Below are positions 16,964 through 24,696 of a stretch of 41,210 bases of DNA, in pieces (the stretch's first letter is position 1; every line of letters begins with the position of its first letter). A program made the position numbers and the translations under genes. The DNA is from an uncultured Alcaligenaceae bacterium (lineage in GTDB: Bacteria; Pseudomonadota; Gammaproteobacteria; Burkholderiales; Burkholderiaceae_B): contig CALFXX010000154.1 in the NCBI GenBank assembly GCA_937952975.1, positions 1 to 41,210 on the forward strand, read 5' to 3'. Under the pieces are notes generated by a model that saw only the letters and a program-made list of their open reading frames with translations, ran no database searches and was not told where the DNA came from.

Positions 16964-17764
16964 ATGACTGATGCAGTGACCTATGAGCAAGACGGTGGTG
17001 TTGTTACCCTGACCTTGAATGAACCCGATACGCGAAACGCGTTATCGCCCGCAATTATTGACGCCATCGTTGCACACGTGGCGCGTATCAACGCCGATTT
17101 GTCGGTGGGATGCGTCATTTTGACGGGTGCGGGCGAGGGGTTTTCATCCGGCGGCAACGTAAAAAAGATGAAAGATCGCGCCACCGATAACAAACCTAAA
17201 ACGCCAACCGAAGTGCGTCGGTTTTATCAGGAAGGGATTCAGCGAATTCCCTTGGCCTTGTACAACCTCGAAGCACCGTCGATTGCAGCCGTCAACGGTG
17301 CTGCAATTGGTGCCGGGCTTGATCTGGCCACCATGTGCGATATTCGTATCGCCGCACGCAACGCCAAGTTTGGTGAAAGCTTTTTGCGCGTAGGCTTGTT
17401 ATCTGGTGACGGCGGTGCCTGGTTTTTGCCCCGTGCAGTCGGTCTTTCAAAGGCCTACGAAATGACCTTTACCGGCGACTTCATTGATGGCGAGGAGGCC
17501 GCTAAGATTGGCTTGGTGTCAAAAGTGGTGGATGATGCCGATCTGATGGACGAAGCCAGAAAGCTCGCACGACGGATTGCGGCACACCCAGTGCAGTCGT
17601 CGCGCGCAAGCAAGCGTTTGATTCGAGACTCGCAACACGTGCCATTACATACTTCGTTAGATATGGCAGCAGCCAATCAGGCCTTGGTGCAAACAACGCA
17701 AGATTACAAAGAAGCGATCTTGGCGTTTTCAGAAAAACGTCCGCCAAAGTTCACGGGGAATTAA
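16964..17764 (+). CDS. Crotonase (enoyl-CoA hydratase/isomerase family)
   Basis: The 266-residue protein has the crotonase fold signatures: oxyanion-hole segments GFSSGGNVKKM and AAVNGAAIGAGLDLATMCD, and FGESFLRVGLLSGDGGAWFL. In rat enoyl-CoA hydratase, Glu144 (GCEL) and Glu164 (QPEI) are the acid/base pair. By eye the first aligns with Asp here (GLDL) and the second with Phe (ESFL), so ordinary hydration chemistry is doubtful; other crotonases act as isomerases, hydrolases or decarboxylases. AGGA precedes the ATG, 9 bases after receptor 3. Last gene of the operon, followed by a strong terminator. Confidence 0.92.
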   Translation: MTDAVTYEQDGGVVTLTLNEPDTRNALSPAIIDAIVAHVARINADLSVGCVILTGAGEGFSSGGNVKKMKDRATDNKPKTPTEVRRFYQEGIQRIPLALYNLEAPSIAAVNGAAIGAGLDLATMCDIRIAARNAKFGESFLRVGLLSGDGGAWFLPRAVGLSKAYEMTFTGDFIDGEEAAKIGLVSKVVDDADLMDEARKLARRIAAHPVQSSRASKRLIRDSQHVPLHTSLDMAAANQALVQTTQDYKEAILAFSEKRPPKFTGN

Positions 17765-17773
17765 ACAGCTTGC

Positions 17774-17815
17774 AAGGGCATTTGTATTGCGAAAGCAAGA
17801 GTAAATGCCCTTTTT
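17774..17815 (+). terminator. Rho-independent terminator of the acyl-CoA operon
   Basis: AAGGGCATTT (17774-17783) pairs perfectly with AAATGCCCTT (17803-17812). Inside is a smaller TTGC-GAAA-GCAA hairpin, and a run of five T follows at 17811-17815. It begins 9 bases after the crotonase stop. Confidence 0.9.
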
Positions 17816-17833
17816 ATCCATTAGGATAATACG

Positions 17834-17849
17834 CATAATGTATATTATG
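17834..17849. promoter_or_regulatory. AT-rich palindrome, possible operator
   Basis: CATAAT (17834-17839) and ATTATG (17844-17849) form a perfect inverted repeat around GTAT. It lies upstream of the ketopantoate reductase gene in otherwise unassigned DNA. A binding site for a dimeric regulator is possible; AT-rich chance palindromes are common. Confidence 0.3.
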
Positions 17850-17933
17850 TAAAGTAATGTTTCTGAGTAGTTCTGAGCCATACCGGTCGACAAGCATTAC
17901 CACCGACCTCTTTTAACGAGATGTGATTTCTAT

Positions 17934-18083
17934 CTAATAGCTGGTCGTTACGACCCAAAAAGCGACTCCGACAAAGATCAATGCAATTTGAATCTGCTGT
18001 GTGAGTTGCTGAACGACTTGCGCGATATAACGCCAACCGGATAATGCGAGGCTTGGTTCTTTTGCTGACTTGGATTGACTCAT
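17934..18083 (-). CDS. Possible 49-residue single-pass membrane protein
   Basis: A minus-strand frame from the ATG at 18083 to a TAG at 17934 encodes 49 residues: a polar N-terminal half (MSQSKSAKEPSLAL, RYIAQVVQQLTQQ) and one hydrophobic helix (IALIFVGVAFWVV) near the end. The composition is protein-like and the stop is clean. Against it: no ribosome site is visible, and its start shares bases with the start of the divergent ketopantoate reductase (the CATG at 18081-18084), so its promoter would have to lie inside that gene. I do not recognise a family. Confidence 0.35.
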   Translation of the reverse strand: MSQSKSAKEPSLALSGWRYIAQVVQQLTQQIQIALIFVGVAFWVVTTSY

Positions 18084-19074
18084 GAAGATTTGTATTTACG
18101 GTGCGGGTGCTGTAGGTGGTCATTTAGCGGCGCGGTTGATTACGGCTGGCCATGATGAAGTATCACTGGTGGCGCGCGGCGCGCAACTTCGGGCGATTCA
18201 GCAAAACGGTTTGAAGGTGTTTAGGGGCGAAGAAATCTATACTGGCCGCCCGTTTGCCGCCACCGACGATCCCTCGAGCTTGCCGCCTCAAGATGTGGTA
18301 CTTGTGACTTTAAAGGCTCAGGCTTTGCCCGGTGCCGCAGCGGCCATTGAACGCCTATTGGCCAAGGATGGCGTGGCAGTCTTTGCCGTCAATGGCATCC
18401 CTTGGTGGTGGAACAAAGGCTCGAATAACCCTCAAGAGCACCTTGAGTGCGTCGACCCAGGTGGCGAGCTTTGGTCGCGCCTCAAAGACCGCTCGTTGGG
18501 GTGTGTGATTTATTCACCCAATGAAGTCATTGAGCCCGGCGTCATCAAAACCGCCCTGGGCGACCGTTGGGTGTTTGGTGAGCCGGATAACGCACCCTCG
18601 CCTCGTGTTGATCGTTTGGTTCAGGCCTTTCAAGCGGCCAATATCAACGGCGTGGCAGCGACAGATCTGAGATACGACATTTGGCACAAGCTGCTGATCA
18701 ATTGCGGTTTGAACCCGGTGGCTGCATTGACCCGTTTGCCAACGGCAAAGATGGTGGCAAGCCCCGAAGTACGCGCAGAGCGCTGCAAGGTAATGTTAGA
18801 GGTGTTAGAGGTTGCGTTAGCGTGCGGCACCGATTTACGTGGCAAGGTCGACCTTGAAGAACTGGTCGCACCTAAAAAGCGCCCAGGTTCAAACACGGCG
18901 TCGATGCTGCAAGATGTGATGGCTGGGCGCTCGCTTGAGCACGACGCCATTTTGGGTCAAGTCGTTGAGTTTGCCCGCCAACACAGCATCAGCGTGCCAC
19001 GGTGCGAGTTGATGCTAGTCTTGCTGCGCGGCTTGAATCAACAACTGATGGATGAAGCCGCCGCGCGAGCCTGA
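18082..19074 (+). CDS. 2-dehydropantoate 2-reductase family protein
   Basis: The 330-residue protein has the N-terminal NADP-binding motif GAGAVGGHLAARL and the ketopantoate reductase C-terminal helical domain, including the conserved lysine and asparagine in WHKLLINCGLNPVAALT. The family reduces ketopantoate to pantoate for CoA synthesis. Many Burkholderiales carry several paralogues, and this copy sits beside catabolic genes, so it could reduce another 2-keto acid. GGA lies about 8 bases before the ATG. It is convergent with the aldolase gene with only 12 bases between stops. Confidence 0.88.
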   Translation: MKICIYGAGAVGGHLAARLITAGHDEVSLVARGAQLRAIQQNGLKVFRGEEIYTGRPFAATDDPSSLPPQDVVLVTLKAQALPGAAAAIERLLAKDGVAVFAVNGIPWWWNKGSNNPQEHLECVDPGGELWSRLKDRSLGCVIYSPNEVIEPGVIKTALGDRWVFGEPDNAPSPRVDRLVQAFQAANINGVAATDLRYDIWHKLLINCGLNPVAALTRLPTAKMVASPEVRAERCKVMLEVLEVALACGTDLRGKVDLEELVAPKKRPGSNTASMLQDVMAGRSLEHDAILGQVVEFARQHSISVPRCELMLVLLRGLNQQLMDEAAARA

Positions 19075-19086
19075 CCTTTTTTCATG

Positions 19087-19851
19087 TTACTTAAACGCCG
19101 ATCGCAGCTCACGCACACCGAGTGCCAGCACACGCGCATCAGCGCCCACCGCGACAAAGGTGCAACCCAGCTCAAGATAGCGTTTGGCAAGCGTGCGGTC
19201 AGGCGTCAAAATCCCGGCTGCTTTTTTGTGCTTCAAAATCACAGCAATTGATTTTTCAATTGTGCTGACCACATCAGGGTGGCCTGGATTACCCAAGTGA
19301 CCGAGCGCAGCCGACAAATCTGAAGGGCCTAAGAACACGCCATCTACGCCTTCAACCGCGCAGATTGCTTCAAGGTTGTTTAAGCCTGTTTGTGTTTCAA
19401 CTTGCACCAACAAACAGATTTCATCATTGGCGCCCTTGACGTAATCTTTACGTGAATCCCAACGCGACACGCGTGCCGAGCCGTAGCCCACGCCGCGAAC
19501 GCCGTGAGGAGGATAGCGCACCGCTTTCACCAACTCAGCTGCCTGCTCGGCTGTATCCACCATGGGGATCAGCAAGCTCTGCACGCCTAAATCCAACAAC
19601 TGTTTAATCAGATGCGTTTCGCCGATTGGCGGGCGAGCAACTGCCTGCGTGTTGTACGCGGCACAGGCTTGCAATTGCGACATGATCGTCAACGGATCCG
19701 TTGGCGTGTGTTCACCATCAAGCAACATCCAGTCAAATTCGGCTGTTGCACAGATTTCGGTCGTGAAGGCGTCTGGGATCGAAATCCACAAACCAATGTT
19801 TGGCTTGCCAGCTTTGAGTGATTGTTTAAAACGATTGGTGTAGTCAGGCAT
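19087..19851 (-). CDS. HpcH/HpaI family class II aldolase
   Basis: The 254-residue product matches metal-dependent pyruvate aldolases of the HpaI/GarL type, which cleave 4-hydroxy-2-keto acids to pyruvate and an aldehyde. Visible motifs are LLDGEHTPTD, the substrate-binding Arg in AVARPP, the metal-binding Glu in VQVETQTGLNNLEAI, and GVFLGPSDLSAALG with its metal-binding Asp. It follows a galactarate/altronate-type dehydratase on the same strand by 20 bases. That pairing fits aldarate breakdown: dehydration to a keto-deoxy-aldarate, then cleavage to pyruvate plus tartronate semialdehyde. The substrate is inferred from context. Confidence 0.92.
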   Translation of the reverse strand: MPDYTNRFKQSLKAGKPNIGLWISIPDAFTTEICATAEFDWMLLDGEHTPTDPLTIMSQLQACAAYNTQAVARPPIGETHLIKQLLDLGVQSLLIPMVDTAEQAAELVKAVRYPPHGVRGVGYGSARVSRWDSRKDYVKGANDEICLLVQVETQTGLNNLEAICAVEGVDGVFLGPSDLSAALGHLGNPGHPDVVSTIEKSIAVILKHKKAAGILTPDRTLAKRYLELGCTFVAVGADARVLALGVRELRSAFK

Positions 19852-19871
19852 GATGTTGCTCCTATTAATTT

Positions 19872-21398
19872 TTAACTCACGATCCCTAAGTGCCAGGGCA
19901 CAAATTCGTTATCGCCTAAATTGAGTAATTCACTTTTTGATTTTTCACCCGACGCGGTGCGCAAGATATGTTCAAAGATCTCTTGGCCCATCTGCTGCAC
20001 ATCGAGCAGGCCATCCAAAATTTTGCCGCAGTTGATATCCATGTCTTCTTCAAGCCGAGTGAACATCGGTGTGTTTGAAGCGAGCTTAATTGTGGGTGCT
20101 GGCTTCGAACCAAACATCGACCCCCTGCCCGTCGTAAAGCAAATTAAGTTTGCGCCGCTGGCAATTTGGCCCGTCACCGCACACGGGTCGTAACCGGGCG
20201 AATCCATAAACACAAAGCCAGGTTCAGTGATTTGTTCAGCGTATTCGTACACTTGTTGCAAGGGTGTGCTGCCGCCCTTCATGGCCGAGCCTAATGACTT
20301 TTCAAATATGTTGGCTAAGCCGCCCGCTTGATTACCGGGCGCCACCACACCGTTAAACTGACCGTGTTGCCCGCGTGTGTACTCTTCCCACCAGGCAATA
20401 CGGTCTAATAATTTCTGTCCAACTTCGGCACTGACGGCTCGACGTGTCAGCATATGCTCAACGCCGTGAATCTCAGGCGTCTCTGACAAAATTGCGGTAC
20501 CACCATGACGCACCAAGATATCCATCGCAGCGCCTAGCGCAGGGTTTGCTGTGATCCCAGAGAATCCATCCGAGCCACCGCATTCGAGGCCAATCTTGAT
20601 ATGGCTGGCACTCACAGGTTCACGTTTAACCGCATTGGCGCGCGGCAACATCGACTGAATCGCTGCAACACCCGCCTCGATCGTGGTGCGTGTACCGCCC
20701 TCTTCTTGCATCACCAACGTGTGCAACGTGTCAGATTTTTCTAGGCCTTGCGAAGCCACTAAATCAGCTACCTGGTTACGCTCACAGCCAAGCCCAACAA
20801 TCAACACACCAGCCAAATTTGGATGCGTTGCATAGCCCGCCAATGTGCGTCGCAACACATCAAAGTGCAAGCTCGGCGTTGACATCCCACACCCTGTCGT
20901 TTGCGCAAACGCCACCACACCATCTACGTTGGGATAGTCGGCCAAGCGTTCGGGTGTGAACCAGTCTGCGATACGCCGGATGGCGGTCGACGAGCAATTG
21001 ACCGAGGACATAATCCCAATGAAGTTACGTGTTGCAACACGACCATCTGCGCGCACGATACCCATGAAGGTAGCGCGTTGCTCAACGGGTACGTATTGCA
21101 CCGGCACCACATCGCGACCAAAATCAGGCTGATGATGAAACTCGGCCAAGGCGATATTGTGGCTATGCACATGCTCACCAGGTTCAATATCACGCGTGGC
21201 GACGCCGATGGGTGTGTCGTACTTCAACACGATTTCGTTGGCAGCGATTTTGCGGGCTGCAATTTTATGACCCGCCGGCACTTGCGCCCTCACCTTGAGG
21301 CTCATGCCATCCACGTTCACCTGCGCACCAAGTGTTAAGGGCTCGCGCGCAATCAGTACGTTATCTTTAGGATGAAGACGAATCAATGCAACGCTCAT
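19872..21398 (-). CDS. UxaA/GarD family sugar-acid dehydratase (galactarate or altronate)
   Basis: From the ATG at 21398 the product is 508 residues, the full length of GarD/UxaA proteins with an N-terminal SAF domain (LIRLHPKDNVLIA, then IKYD-like and EPGEHVHSHNIA) and a large C-terminal domain. Cysteine positions used for iron or cluster binding in the family are present: QTTGCGMS, VGLGCERNQ, GLECGGSDGFSG and DINCGKILDG. AGGG precedes this ATG; a longer frame from 21440 would overlap the upstream receptor gene. The neighbouring HpaI-type aldolase favours an aldarate such as galactarate over altronate. Cytoplasmic. Confidence 0.92.
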   Translation of the reverse strand: MSVALIRLHPKDNVLIAREPLTLGAQVNVDGMSLKVRAQVPAGHKIAARKIAANEIVLKYDTPIGVATRDIEPGEHVHSHNIALAEFHHQPDFGRDVVPVQYVPVEQRATFMGIVRADGRVATRNFIGIMSSVNCSSTAIRRIADWFTPERLADYPNVDGVVAFAQTTGCGMSTPSLHFDVLRRTLAGYATHPNLAGVLIVGLGCERNQVADLVASQGLEKSDTLHTLVMQEEGGTRTTIEAGVAAIQSMLPRANAVKREPVSASHIKIGLECGGSDGFSGITANPALGAAMDILVRHGGTAILSETPEIHGVEHMLTRRAVSAEVGQKLLDRIAWWEEYTRGQHGQFNGVVAPGNQAGGLANIFEKSLGSAMKGGSTPLQQVYEYAEQITEPGFVFMDSPGYDPCAVTGQIASGANLICFTTGRGSMFGSKPAPTIKLASNTPMFTRLEEDMDINCGKILDGLLDVQQMGQEIFEHILRTASGEKSKSELLNLGDNEFVPWHLGIVS

Positions 21399-21402
21399 CG
21401 CC

Positions 21403-22401
21403 CTAACCCTCAAGCAGCTTTTTAAGCTGCAGCTTTTCAATCAGAATTGTTTCTTTTTTGTAGTTGTCGATCACGTATTGCCGATATTGCGCGGGGTCTA
21501 AAAAGATCACCGGCGCATCGATTTTTTCGCAAGCCGCTTTAAACTCTGGGCTATTGACCGCCACGGCAATTGCCGCAGCAAGTTTCTTTTCAACCGCAGG
21601 GTCAAGCCCGGCAGGCGCAGCAACACCGTTTGGTGCATCATTGACCACGCCAAAGCCTAGTTCTTTCAGTGTGGGCACGTCTTTAAAGCGCGGTAAGCGC
21701 TCTGCTCCCCACGTGGCTAACAACAGCAGCTTTTTCGCTTCAACCAAGGCAGACCAAGAGCTTGAATCAGCCAGCATATCAACTTGCCCACCCAATAACC
21801 CTTGCAGCGCGGGCGCGCCCCCCTTGTAGGGCACATGCCTAAGCTTAATGCCTGCGGCCAGGGCAAACTCTTCCATCCCCACATGCGTTTGACCACCAAT
21901 GCCTGAAGTCGCGTAGGTGAGTTTGTCTGGATTCGCTTTCGCAAATGCCACCATCTCAAGCAGGTTTTTAAAGGGCGACTCTGGCTGAACCACAATCCCA
22001 AAGGTCTGTGCCGAGGCCATCGCTAAAAAGCTGTAGTCTTTTAGCGGGTCGATTTGAACCATCCCCAACTGTGCAAAACGTGTCACTGAGATCGCAAGTT
22101 GTCCAATTGTGTAACCATCGGGTTTGGCAGAGGCCAGTGCCTTTGCACCGATCATGCCCGCAGCGCCTACCCTGTTTTCAACTACAACAGGCTGACCCAA
22201 CTCGCGCGAGGCAACTTGCGACAAAACGCGCATCGTGACATCGCCCGTCCCCCCTGCCGGCCAAGGGCAGATAAACGTAATCGCGCGATTTGGGAAAGTC
22301 GCGCTTTGAGCAAAGGCAGCCGGAAGCGCGGCACTGACCGCAGCACCCAGGCTCCCTAAAACCAATTGACGTCGGGTGTTCAGGCACGGTGCGTGTGTCA
22401 T
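21403..22401 (-). CDS. Bug/TctC family solute-binding protein (4), possible Tat signal
   Basis: From the ATG at 22401 the product is 332 residues. The signal region NTRRQLVLGSLGAAVSAA contains a twin arginine, so Tat export is possible. Family landmarks follow: FPNRAITFICPWPAGGTGD, VVENRVGAAGMIG, AKPDGYT and HVPYKGGAPA. The frame extends to a GTG at 22443, but the added residues carry no signal features. Its stop is 4 bases from the dehydratase start, so the receptor and aldarate enzymes are co-transcribed and the ligand is likely the sugar acid they degrade. Confidence 0.92.
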   Translation of the reverse strand: MTHAPCLNTRRQLVLGSLGAAVSAALPAAFAQSATFPNRAITFICPWPAGGTGDVTMRVLSQVASRELGQPVVVENRVGAAGMIGAKALASAKPDGYTIGQLAISVTRFAQLGMVQIDPLKDYSFLAMASAQTFGIVVQPESPFKNLLEMVAFAKANPDKLTYATSGIGGQTHVGMEEFALAAGIKLRHVPYKGGAPALQGLLGGQVDMLADSSSWSALVEAKKLLLLATWGAERLPRFKDVPTLKELGFGVVNDAPNGVAAPAGLDPAVEKKLAAAIAVAVNSPEFKAACEKIDAPVIFLDPAQYRQYVIDNYKKETILIEKLQLKKLLEG

Positions 22402-22469
22402 GATTGTCTCGTTTATAAGAATCGCCGCTTCGTTTATGTTCACGAAGCTTGCTCAAGCGTCTTGCATGC

Positions 22470-22496
22470 ACGACTGCGCATACACAGCGCAGTCGT
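22470..22496. repeat. Perfect inverted repeat between dehydrogenase and receptor genes
   Basis: ACGACTGCGC (22470-22479) and GCGCAGTCGT (22487-22496) form a perfect 10-bp stem with a 7-base loop. A second, nearly perfect 9-bp stem lies at 22506-22532 (AGTTGTCGC with GCGACGACT). On the minus strand, the direction of transcription here, no T-tract follows, so an attenuator, processing site or mRNA-stability element is as likely as a terminator. Confidence 0.6.
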
Positions 22497-22549
22497 TTAC
22501 CAAATAGTTGTCGCCGTTGTTGTGCGACGACTTGAACCTTAAGAGCGAA

Positions 22550-23650
22550 TTACTTCGCCAAAATCTTGCTAATCGCCTCGCCCATATCATGCGTGTGCGC
22601 CTTGCCACCCAAGTCAGGTGTGTGCGGGCCAGTCACCAAGATTTCTTCGATGGCTTTGACGATCGCGTTGTGTGCTTCAAGGTATGGCTTTTGCTCTGCT
22701 TCAGGCAACCCAAGACCCAGGTACTCAAGCATCAACGCGCCTGACCAGATCATGGCGACAGGGTTAGCGATTTTTTTGCCGTAAATATCAGGTGCTGAAC
22801 CATGAACAGGTTCAAATAGCGAAGGGAATGTGCGATCGGGATTCAGGTTCGCCGAAGGTGCTAAACCGATGGTGCCAGTACAAGCCGGGCCCAGATCCGA
22901 CAAGATATCACCAAACAAATTCGATGCCACCACCACATCAAAACGATCAGGTTGCAACACAAAACGTGCTGACAAAATATCGATGTGTTGTTTGTCGGTG
23001 GTGATGCCAGGATAGTCTTTGCCCACCTCGGCAGCACGCTCGTCCCAATAGGGCATGCTGATGGCGATACCGTTAGATTTTGTCGCAATGGTGACATGCT
23101 TGCGTGCGCGGCGTGAAGCCAGTTCAAACGCAAAGCGCAACACGCGGTCGCACCCGACGCGCGTAAAGATGGATTCTTGCAATACGATCTCGCGATCGGT
23201 GCCTTCAAACATCTTGCCGCCTACGGCCGAGTACTCGCCTTCGGTGTTTTCGCGCACGACAAAAAAGTCGATATCGCCCGGTTTACGGTTTGCCAGCGGG
23301 CAAGGTACCCCTTCAAACAAACGAACAGGGCGCAAGTTAATGTATTGATCAAACTCACGGCGAAACTTCAGCAACGAGCCATACAAAGACGTGTGGTCAG
23401 CCACAATCGCAGGCCAACCCACCGCGCCAAAATAGATGGCATCGCAATCGATCAGGTGCGCTTTCCAGTCATCAGGCATCATTTGGCCGGTTTTGGCGTA
23501 ATAGTCGCAAGACGCCCAGTCAAAATGGCGAAACTCAAGATTTAAGCCAAATTTCTTTGATGCGGTCTCTAAGACTCGCAAGCCCTCAGGCATCACTTCT
23601 TTACCAATACCATCACCTGGCAGTACTGCAATCTTAAATGGGCGGCTCAT
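22550..23650 (-). CDS. Tartrate/D-malate dehydrogenase family protein (isocitrate dehydrogenase-like)
   Basis: The 366-residue product belongs to the NAD-dependent beta-decarboxylating dehydrogenases. It has the N-terminal IAVLPGDGIGKEV, the substrate-binding FFVVRENTEGEYSAVGG, and the metal and cofactor segment NLFGDILSDLGP then HGSAPDIYGKKIANPVAMIW. The SLLKFRREFDQYINLRPVR and MIWSGALMLEYLG segments are typical of tartrate or D-malate dehydrogenases rather than LeuB or Icd. It precedes the receptor and dehydratase genes on the same strand after a hairpin-bearing 148-base gap, so it may act in the same sugar-acid pathway. Cytoplasmic. Confidence 0.93.
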   Translation of the reverse strand: MSRPFKIAVLPGDGIGKEVMPEGLRVLETASKKFGLNLEFRHFDWASCDYYAKTGQMMPDDWKAHLIDCDAIYFGAVGWPAIVADHTSLYGSLLKFRREFDQYINLRPVRLFEGVPCPLANRKPGDIDFFVVRENTEGEYSAVGGKMFEGTDREIVLQESIFTRVGCDRVLRFAFELASRRARKHVTIATKSNGIAISMPYWDERAAEVGKDYPGITTDKQHIDILSARFVLQPDRFDVVVASNLFGDILSDLGPACTGTIGLAPSANLNPDRTFPSLFEPVHGSAPDIYGKKIANPVAMIWSGALMLEYLGLGLPEAEQKPYLEAHNAIVKAIEEILVTGPHTPDLGGKAHTHDMGEAISKILAK

Positions 23651-23761
23651 GCGCTAGATCCTCGTGTAAAAGTAACCATGATCTTAGCCCTTTTTTGCGA
23701 TTATCAGGGCGCAATCACTTAGACTAGAGTCTTGGCAGTCGCAATGATCAGGAGTTTTCAA

Positions 23762-24628
23762 ATGCCTCACCCCTCAACACCCAACGAAATACGCCAAGTC
23801 GAGCAAATTTTGCCCGGTCGCCCCACCCACGATGGCGCCGGGGTCAAACTGTTACGCGTGTACTCATACTCGCCCGAACTAAATCTTGATCCGTTTTTGA
23901 TGCTCGACGAGTTCGCCACCGACGAGGCGTCTGACTACATCGGCGGGTTTCCAGACCATCCACACCGCGGCTTTGAAACAGTGACCTATATGTTGGACGG
24001 CCGGATGCTGCACCAAGACCATATGGGCAACAAAGGCAATCTTGGGCCAGGCGACGTGCAATGGATGACCGCCGGTCGTGGGGTGATCCATTCTGAGATG
24101 CCCCAGCAAACTGAGGGCCGCATGCATGGTTTTCAGTTGTGGATCAATCTGCCCTCAGACGAAAAGATGTGCCCGCCTGCTTACCGTGACATTCCCTCGC
24201 CCACCATGCCTGTGGTGGATTTGTTAGATGGTTCGGGTACCGTAAAAGTTATTGCGGGTACGTTCAGCAACGGGCTTGATCCTGTTGCGGGCCCGTTGCA
24301 AGGGATGACGACCGCGCCATTAATGCTTGACGTGCATATGGGCGCTCATGGGCAGTTTGCTGAGCCCCTTGCTGCAGGCCATACGGCTTTTGTGTACGTC
24401 TACGAAGGCGAAGCCTTAGTGGGTGACGAGCGCATCCCTGCCCGACACCTCGCGGTCTTAGGCGCGGGTGCAAGAGTACAGGTCAATAGCCTTGAAAGCG
24501 ATACGCGTTTTTTAGTACTGGCTGCCGCACCGATTGGCGAGCCTGTGGTGCAATACGGGCCGTTTGTCATGAATACCCGTGACGAGATTGAACAGGCCGT
24601 GCGCGATTATCAAACTGGTAAGTTTTAA
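23762..24628 (+). CDS. Pirin family protein
   Basis: From the ATG at 23762, preceded by AGGAG, the product is 288 residues. The two-cupin pirin layout is clear: LDPFLMLDEFATDEASDYIG, then the metal-binding GFPDHPHRGFETVTYML and HSEMPQQTEGRMHGFQLWIN. Some bacterial pirins are quercetin dioxygenases, others have regulatory roles; the metal-binding histidines are intact, but nothing here fixes the substrate. An in-frame upstream start at 23732 lacks a ribosome site. It is divergent from the dehydrogenase gene over a 111-base region. Confidence 0.95.
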   Translation: MPHPSTPNEIRQVEQILPGRPTHDGAGVKLLRVYSYSPELNLDPFLMLDEFATDEASDYIGGFPDHPHRGFETVTYMLDGRMLHQDHMGNKGNLGPGDVQWMTAGRGVIHSEMPQQTEGRMHGFQLWINLPSDEKMCPPAYRDIPSPTMPVVDLLDGSGTVKVIAGTFSNGLDPVAGPLQGMTTAPLMLDVHMGAHGQFAEPLAAGHTAFVYVYEGEALVGDERIPARHLAVLGAGARVQVNSLESDTRFLVLAAAPIGEPVVQYGPFVMNTRDEIEQAVRDYQTGKF

Positions 24629-24696
24629 GGATATAGCCCGGAAGCGAAGATAGCCTTAGCGCGGCGTGAGGTTTTCGCCCAGTGAATACAGACAAC

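Noticed and set aside
17845..18123. 92-residue minus-strand frame upstream of the ketopantoate reductase
   Set aside because: It overlaps the reductase start deeply and lacks protein-like composition; the 49-residue frame in another register is the better candidate.
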